In this document: positions 7,016 through 10,322 of the stretch, one piece after another | Position numbering within the stretch: the first letter of the stretch is position 1 | How the letters are laid out: every line of letters starts with the position of its first letter | NCBI GenBank assembly: GCA_002329405.1 | Contig: DCTE01000068.1 | Span: 1,267-11,588, forward strand | Source of the DNA: Ruminococcaceae bacterium UBA1448 | GTDB taxonomy: Bacteria; Bacillota; Clostridia; Oscillospirales; Ruminococcaceae | DNA length: 10,322 nucleotides | Direction of reading: 5' to 3' | The notes under the pieces: generated by a model | What the model was told of the DNA's origin: nothing | Seen by the model: the letters and a program-made list of their open reading frames with translations, nothing else | The model's database searches: none | Program-made: the position numbers and the translations under genes

Positions 7016-7213
7016 TTATCGGTAACGGCACCGTGCGGGCATCAGCCCCTGTAACTGGCGAAGCTGCTCGGAAGCGAGCTGATTATGTATCCGAAGGTAA
7101 TCTTTCCGCTTGCGGTTTTCTTCCCGCTGGCGGTTTTGACGTTCTGCCCAGCGGGCGCAGGTCTTGTGGCAGTCGGGATGGAAATATGGGCATTGGTTCT
7201 GACAGGGCAACAT
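7016..7213 (-). CDS. small Cys-rich conserved hypothetical protein
   Basis: This encodes a 65-residue soluble protein. Its N-terminal quarter holds four cysteines in the arrangement C4-x3-C8-P-Y-F-H-x-x-C15-H-K-T-C19, followed by a highly charged, Arg/Lys/Glu/Gln-rich helical tail (about 22-58). The Cys/His spacing suggests a small metal (zinc) knuckle. Similar short CPY...CHKTC proteins are, as I recall, common hypotheticals in Clostridia, but no function is known to me. The ATG at 7213 is chosen because an excellent AAGGAGGAG site lies just upstream on the minus strand; the frame extends upstream to 7246 but only through Arg-rich sequence. The gene is convergent with the peptidase gene, sharing its terminator, and divergent from the TetR-type regulator gene. 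Reality as a gene is supported by ribosome site, terminator and promoter together. Confidence 0.82.
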   Translation of the reverse strand: MLPCQNQCPYFHPDCHKTCARWAERQNRQREENRKRKDYLRIHNQLASEQLRQLQGLMPARCRYR

Positions 7214-7275
7214 GATACTCCTCCTTTTTGGGCGGCGCCGCCGCATCTGAGAAAAATACGGGCTCCCTGTTTGCT

Positions 7276-7284
7276 ATTATAACA
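7276..7284 (-). promoter_or_regulatory. extended -10 promoter element for the small Cys-rich gene
   Basis: On the minus strand TGT-TATAAT gives a perfect -10 with the extended TGn motif, about 65 bp before the start codon. No good -35 lies at 16-18 bp spacing, which is compatible with an extended -10 promoter. Confidence 0.6.
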
Positions 7285-7332
7285 GCTTGCTGGTGCAATT
7301 TTTGTCAGATAACTGTAAATTAAAGGAAAAAT

Positions 7333-7351
7333 CTGTTTACGCGGGCAACAG
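7333..7351. promoter_or_regulatory. imperfect palindrome overlapping the regulator promoter (candidate autoregulatory operator)
   Basis: CTGTT (7333-7337) and AACAG (7347-7351) form an inverted repeat with a 9-bp centre that overlaps the -35 (7336-7341) of the TetR-type gene. The size and position suit TetR autoregulation, but the arms are short and this could be chance. Confidence 0.3.
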
Positions 7352-7365
7352 GAATATGATATAAT
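7336..7365 (+). promoter_or_regulatory. promoter of the TetR-type regulator gene
   Basis: TTTACG (7336-7341; 4 of 6), an 18-bp spacer and perfect TATAAT (7360-7365), preceded by TGA, giving an extended -10. The predicted start is near 7372, about 35 bp before the GTG start codon. Confidence 0.78.
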
Positions 7366-7406
7366 GATAATAGAGAAAAATAAGCGTCAGACAGGAGTGA
7401 AAAAAG

Positions 7407-7973
7407 GTGCCGCGGGATACACAACAGATTATCCAGTCCGCTTTTATCCGCGTTTTGAATCAGAAGCCGCTGGATAAAATTACCGTTCGGGATGTCGTCA
7501 GTGAATGCAATGTCAGCCGGAATACTTTTTATTATTATTATCAGGATATTTATGCTCTTCTGGAACGGGTTTTGCTGGATGAAACCGAGCAGGCATTGCA
7601 GGTCGATTTTACCGACAGCAGCTGGCCGGAAGGGGTGATTGCTTCGGCACATTTTGCCTTGCAGAACCGCCGGGCGGTCTATCATATTTTTCAGTCGGAT
7701 GGACGAAGGTTTCTGGAAAAATACCTGAACCGTGTGGTCGGTGAGGTACTTGACCGTTATGTCCGTGATCAGGCAGCAGGGCTGACTCCCGATGATAAGG
7801 ATGTCCGGCTGGTTTCGATGTTTTACCGTAAAGCGCTGATCGGGATGATGATGGACTGGATGGCCCATGGCATGAAAGATGACCCGGAGCAGATCATCCG
7901 ACGGCTTGGTCAATTGCTGGATGGGAATATCCGGCGGATTTTGCTGGCTGCTGAAAAAAATAAAATTGTGTGA
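7407..7973 (+). CDS. TetR/AcrR family transcriptional regulator
   Basis: This 188-residue one-component repressor-type protein has the N-terminal TetR DNA-binding domain. Residues about 8-55 include AFIRVLNQKPLDKITV, then the helix-turn-helix VVSECNVSRNTFYYYYQDI (30-48), whose SRNTFYYYY matches the family S-x-x-T-F-Y-x-(H/Y)-F pattern. The C-terminal part is an all-helical ligand/dimer domain of the shorter class seen in DhaS-like members, with no recognisable ligand signature. Start is GTG at 7407, with AGGAG 9 nt upstream; no ATG fits. It has its own promoter with an overlapping palindrome and sits divergent to the small Cys-rich gene. The lipoprotein genes downstream follow after 66 bp without a clear terminator, so they may be co-transcribed. 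Its targets are not evident. Confidence 0.9.
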   Translation: MPRDTQQIIQSAFIRVLNQKPLDKITVRDVVSECNVSRNTFYYYYQDIYALLERVLLDETEQALQVDFTDSSWPEGVIASAHFALQNRRAVYHIFQSDGRRFLEKYLNRVVGEVLDRYVRDQAAGLTPDDKDVRLVSMFYRKALIGMMMDWMAHGMKDDPEQIIRRLGQLLDGNIRRILLAAEKNKIV

Positions 7974-8039
7974 AAATAATGATGCTTGCAGTAAAGATCA
8001 ATGACAAAATGAATTTTATGTTTTTGAGAAGAAAATGTT

Positions 8040-8672
8040 ATGAAGATACAGATTATTTTGATTTCAGGTCTCTGTCTGTTATTGTTGTCTTCCTGTTCCG
8101 AAAAAGAAAGACACACTTATACTGCTGACGATCGCCCGGAAATGTTTATCAATCAAAACCTGAGCCGATTATATAATCCTGGTATGGATACCAATACGGG
8201 TATGGCAGATTTAGTGGCGCAGGTGGAGATAACTTCCGACCAAGTGATAGATGAAGTTACTACGCCGGAGGGAGTGCCGTGGACGTTTTGTCATTATAAT
8301 GCTGAATTGGAAGATGTGTGGTACGGTGAGCCGGTAAATAATGACATTCGGATTTACTTTCATGGAACCGATGCAGTGCTGCACCAGTATGACAAAGCAG
8401 TTGTCTACCTTATGTATGACGAAGAAAATTATTACGTCCCGGTAGATGGTGAATACAGCATTTTTATTTTGAATCCTCCTGGCGATGAAATATTTCCGTT
8501 TGCAATGGTATCAGAGTATGACCTGCTGGAGGGAGAAAGCGTTTCTCATCTGCGAGAGCAGACAGACGATGCTTTTGAGCGGGTTTTGAATGGTGAATCG
8601 GATGTATACCCATCCGGTGCGGTTTTTGATCTTTACCAGTCCAATGATTTGCATAATGGTGATGTGGATTAA
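8040..8672 (+). CDS. putative lipoprotein, unknown function
   Basis: This 210-residue protein has a short signal peptide (MKIQ then a hydrophobic stretch) ending in lipobox LSSC (16-19), so C19 is the likely lipidated residue and the mature protein would sit on the outer face of the membrane. The mature part is acidic and beta-rich in appearance. Segments such as DLVAQVEITSD, DIRIYFHG, KAVVYLMYDEENYYVPV and GEYSIFIL vaguely recall small secreted Firmicutes lipoproteins with a compact beta domain, but I do not recognise a family. The ribosome site is weak (GAGAAG, 8 nt before ATG 8040), so the start is less certain than for the neighbours. It precedes the tandem lipoprotein array by 56 bp with no terminator, suggesting one transcript. 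Base composition is clearly more AT-rich than the genes to the left. Confidence 0.8.
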   Translation: MKIQIILISGLCLLLLSSCSEKERHTYTADDRPEMFINQNLSRLYNPGMDTNTGMADLVAQVEITSDQVIDEVTTPEGVPWTFCHYNAELEDVWYGEPVNNDIRIYFHGTDAVLHQYDKAVVYLMYDEENYYVPVDGEYSIFILNPPGDEIFPFAMVSEYDLLEGESVSHLREQTDDAFERVLNGESDVYPSGAVFDLYQSNDLHNGDVD

Positions 8673-8683
8673 AAAAATATATT

Positions 8684-9455
8684 CCGATTTGTACAGACAA
8701 AAGTGGAAAACGAAAGGAGGCAGCTACTGTGAAAAGAAGATTAACTGCCGTATGTCTGGCACTGTTTATGAGTTTATCATTTTCAGGCTGTTCTGTTGGG
8801 GGAACTGAAAAAAACAGCAGCTCTGATGAAAGCAAGCTGACCGCCCTGCCAACCTTTTCCTCAGAAAGTGAACTGACCGAATTTCTGAACGAGCAGAATA
8901 CCCAAAACTATGATGTCGCTGTATATTCTGATTCCAGCCCGGATATGTTTGCGAAGCCGGGTTATATACCGGATGGGTATACACTGGAAGAGATTACGCT
9001 GTCTCCGGGTAATAAATCAGTTGGACACTACCCTTTCCTTACATATTCCTATTTATCGCAGGAGTTTTTAGAGTACCGGGAGTCTGTTACACATTTTGAA
9101 TTGGGTGAACCGGGAGCTTCGGCTGAGTATGAGCTTCTGCAACGTCAGAACGAATACCGTTTTAGACGGGGTACAGCTGCTAAAGAAAATGAACAGCTGA
9201 GTACACGGCTTATCCAGCTCTATCATCTGCAGGAAAGCGAACTCTATCCGGGTGTTTATTTTACCAAACGTTGGAATGGACCGGGACAGACGGATTATAC
9301 GATGGTGGTCTGGTTTGACGATTACAGCTTCATGTGTTCCATCTGGATGCCCTACGACCTGTTTAATGAAGAGGATATCCCGACCTATACCGAGGTAGAA
9401 TATTTTTATATCGACACCGGCAATCAGACGATGGTTCTGGCTGAGTAACTTTTCC
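8684..9455 (+). repeat. tandem lipoprotein array, unit 1
   Basis: The unit begins at the shared leader CCGATTTGTACAGACAAAAG (8684-8703) and includes one lipoprotein gene. The similarity with units 2 and 3 starts at about 8682-8684; sequence to the left is unrelated. Unit length is about 772 bp. Confidence 0.85.
8729..9448 (+). CDS. tandem-array lipoprotein, copy 1
   Basis: This 239-residue predicted lipoprotein has an N-terminus MKRR followed by a hydrophobic stretch and lipobox FSGC (18-21), with a polar linker (22-39) and a mature domain from about residue 40. Start is GTG 8729 behind an excellent AAAGGAGG site (8713-8720). The mature domain has PGYIPDGYTLEEITL (77-91), an aromatic-rich middle, KRWNGPGQTDYTMVVWFDD (180-198) and a C-terminal YFYIDTGNQTMV. 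The 'Y-x-P-x-GY' start and the aromatic strand pattern resemble DUF4367-like extracellular domains, which is a weak resemblance only. It is about 90% identical to copy 2 from residue 40 on, without gaps, with residues 86-136 fully identical. Function unknown; it would act at the cell surface. Confidence 0.88.
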   Translation: MKRRLTAVCLALFMSLSFSGCSVGGTEKNSSSDESKLTALPTFSSESELTEFLNEQNTQNYDVAVYSDSSPDMFAKPGYIPDGYTLEEITLSPGNKSVGHYPFLTYSYLSQEFLEYRESVTHFELGEPGASAEYELLQRQNEYRFRRGTAAKENEQLSTRLIQLYHLQESELYPGVYFTKRWNGPGQTDYTMVVWFDDYSFMCSIWMPYDLFNEEDIPTYTEVEYFYIDTGNQTMVLAE

Positions 9456-10214
9456 CCGATTTGTTCAGATAAAAGTGGAAAGTGAAGGGGGAATTTGCTG
9501 TGAAAAGAAGATCAACTGCCGTTTGTCTGGCACTGGTGATGAGCCTAACTTTTCCCGGATGTTCTGAGCAGGAGGTTGTAAACGACAGCAGCGCATGTGC
9601 TGCCCTGCCGACCTTTTCCTCAGAAAGTGAACTGGTCGAATTTCTGAATGAACAGAATGCTCAAAACTATGATGTCGCTGTGTATTCCGAAACTAATCCA
9701 GATATTTTTGCAAGACCGTCTTATGTTCCGGAGGGATATATGCTGGAAGAGATCACGCTGTCTCCGGGTAATAAATCAGTCGGTCACTATCCTTTCCTTA
9801 CATATTCCTATTTATCGCAGGAGTTTTTGGAGTACCGTGAGTCTGTTACACATTTTGAATTGGGTGAACCGGGAGCTTCGGCTGAGTATGAGCTTATGCA
9901 ACGTCAGAACGAATACCGTTTTAACCGGGATACAGTTGCCACAGAAAATGAACAGCTGAGTACACGGTTTATCCAGCTCTATCATCTGCAGGAAAGCGAA
10001 CTCTATCCGGGTGTTTATTTTACTAAACGCTGGAATGGACCGGGGCAGACGGATTATACGATGGTGGTCTGGTTTGACGATTACAGCTTTAGCTGTGCTA
10101 TCTGGATGCCCTACGACCTGTTTAATGAAGAGGATATCCCGACCTATACCGAGATAGAATATTTCTATATCGACACCGGCAATCAGACGATGGTTGTTGC
10201 TGAGTAACTTTTCC
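9456..10214 (+). repeat. tandem lipoprotein array, unit 2
   Basis: The unit comprises the leader (9456-9491) and the second lipoprotein gene. The leader differs from units 1 and 3 at several bases (for example TTGTTCAGATAAAAG and GAAGGGGG) while the coding middle is nearly identical to unit 1. Unit length is about 759 bp. Confidence 0.85.
9500..10207 (+). CDS. tandem-array lipoprotein, copy 2
   Basis: This 235-residue predicted surface lipoprotein is a paralogue of the preceding gene. Signal peptide MKRRSTAVCLALVMSLTF ends in FPGC (18-21). The linker after C21 is four residues shorter and almost unrelated to that of copy 1 (SEQEVVNDSSACAA). From LPTFSS on the two align without gaps, with about 21 differences in 200 residues, clustered at the linker side (around residues 46-81), in the segment FNRDTVATE, and scattered near the C-terminus. 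GTG 9500 is chosen to match copy 1 and because AAGGGGG lies 8 nt upstream; the frame is open from 9482, but that would place the ribosome site inside the gene. Gap to copy 1 is 51 bp, to copy 3 52 bp, so a polycistronic transcript is likely. Function unknown. Confidence 0.88.
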   Translation: MKRRSTAVCLALVMSLTFPGCSEQEVVNDSSACAALPTFSSESELVEFLNEQNAQNYDVAVYSETNPDIFARPSYVPEGYMLEEITLSPGNKSVGHYPFLTYSYLSQEFLEYRESVTHFELGEPGASAEYELMQRQNEYRFNRDTVATENEQLSTRFIQLYHLQESELYPGVYFTKRWNGPGQTDYTMVVWFDDYSFSCAIWMPYDLFNEEDIPTYTEIEYFYIDTGNQTMVVAE

Positions 10215-10322
10215 CCGATTTGTACAGACAAAAGTGGAAAACGAAAGGAGGTAGCTGCTGTGAAAAGAAGATTAACTGCCGTATGTCTGGCACTGTTCAT
10301 GAGTTTATCATTTTCAGGCTGT
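10215..10322 (+). repeat. tandem lipoprotein array, unit 3 (cut by window end)
   Basis: The leader 10215-10251 is identical to the unit 1 leader over 37 bp and the following 63 coding bases differ from unit 1 at one site. The array therefore continues past the window. Confidence 0.85.
10260..10322 (+). CDS. tandem-array lipoprotein, copy 3 (partial, N-terminus only)
   Basis: Twenty-one codons are visible from GTG 10260. They encode a signal peptide identical to copy 1, ending exactly at the lipobox cysteine (FSGC), where the window stops. The ribosome site AAAGGAGG (10244-10251) is the same as for copy 1. The only coding difference from copy 1 is a silent TTT/TTC change at Phe13. The mature part cannot be seen, so the call rests on the leader and signal peptide. 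Confidence 0.8.
   Translation, partial: MKRRLTAVCLALFMSLSFSGC

Noticed and set aside
9482..9499. Upstream GTG start for lipoprotein copy 2
   Set aside because: It would put the AAGGGGG ribosome site inside the coding region and break the match with copies 1 and 3, which start at the equivalent of 9500.
8684..10322. Repeat array as a CRISPR or mobile element
   Set aside because: Repeat units are about 760-770 bp and are made of whole coding genes with no spacers, terminal inverted repeats or transposase, so this is gene duplication.

Overview
The window looks like a chromosomal segment of a low-to-moderate GC, Gram-positive anaerobe of the Clostridia, possibly an Oscillospiraceae-type gut bacterium. 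This rests on strong AGGAGG-type ribosome sites, sigma-A promoters of near-consensus form, abundant lipobox lipoproteins and a fluoride riboswitch. The lineage is an inference. No tRNA, rRNA, CRISPR array, transposase or phage structural gene is visible.

Left part (1-3312, minus strand): an oligopeptide/dipeptide-type ABC importer operon. It reads from a consensus promoter at 3312-3284 through a family 5 lipoprotein substrate-binding protein (3175-1472), then an OppB/DppB-type permease (1339-419), then an OppC/DppC-type permease (406 to beyond base 1). An intrinsic terminator-like hairpin sits between the binding protein and the permeases and probably lowers permease output. A perfect 13-bp palindrome covers the predicted transcription start and is a candidate operator. 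The ATPase genes, if present, lie outside the window.

Middle (3450-4822, plus strand): a consensus promoter drives a 5' leader that folds as a fluoride riboswitch (crcB motif). Its 3' half is also the 5' arm of a 15-bp intrinsic terminator, so the leader reads as a genetic ON switch for fluoride. It controls a 399-residue monovalent cation:proton antiporter-family membrane protein. This is the most informative element in the window. It is followed by an intact cytosolic S9-family serine peptidase (4946-6943), which ends at a strong, apparently bidirectional terminator shared with the convergent small gene at 7213-7016.

Right part (7016-10322): a small Cys-rich protein gene (minus) is divergent from a TetR/AcrR-type regulator (plus, GTG start). 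Downstream is a lipoprotein cluster. One 210-residue lipoprotein is followed by a tandem array of at least three closely related lipoprotein genes. The first two products are about 90% identical after the linker. The third is cut by the window edge after 21 codons. Each copy carries the same ~37-bp leader, and copies 1 and 3 match each other better than copy 2. This region is visibly more AT-rich than the rest and looks like an expanding accessory surface-protein locus of unknown function.
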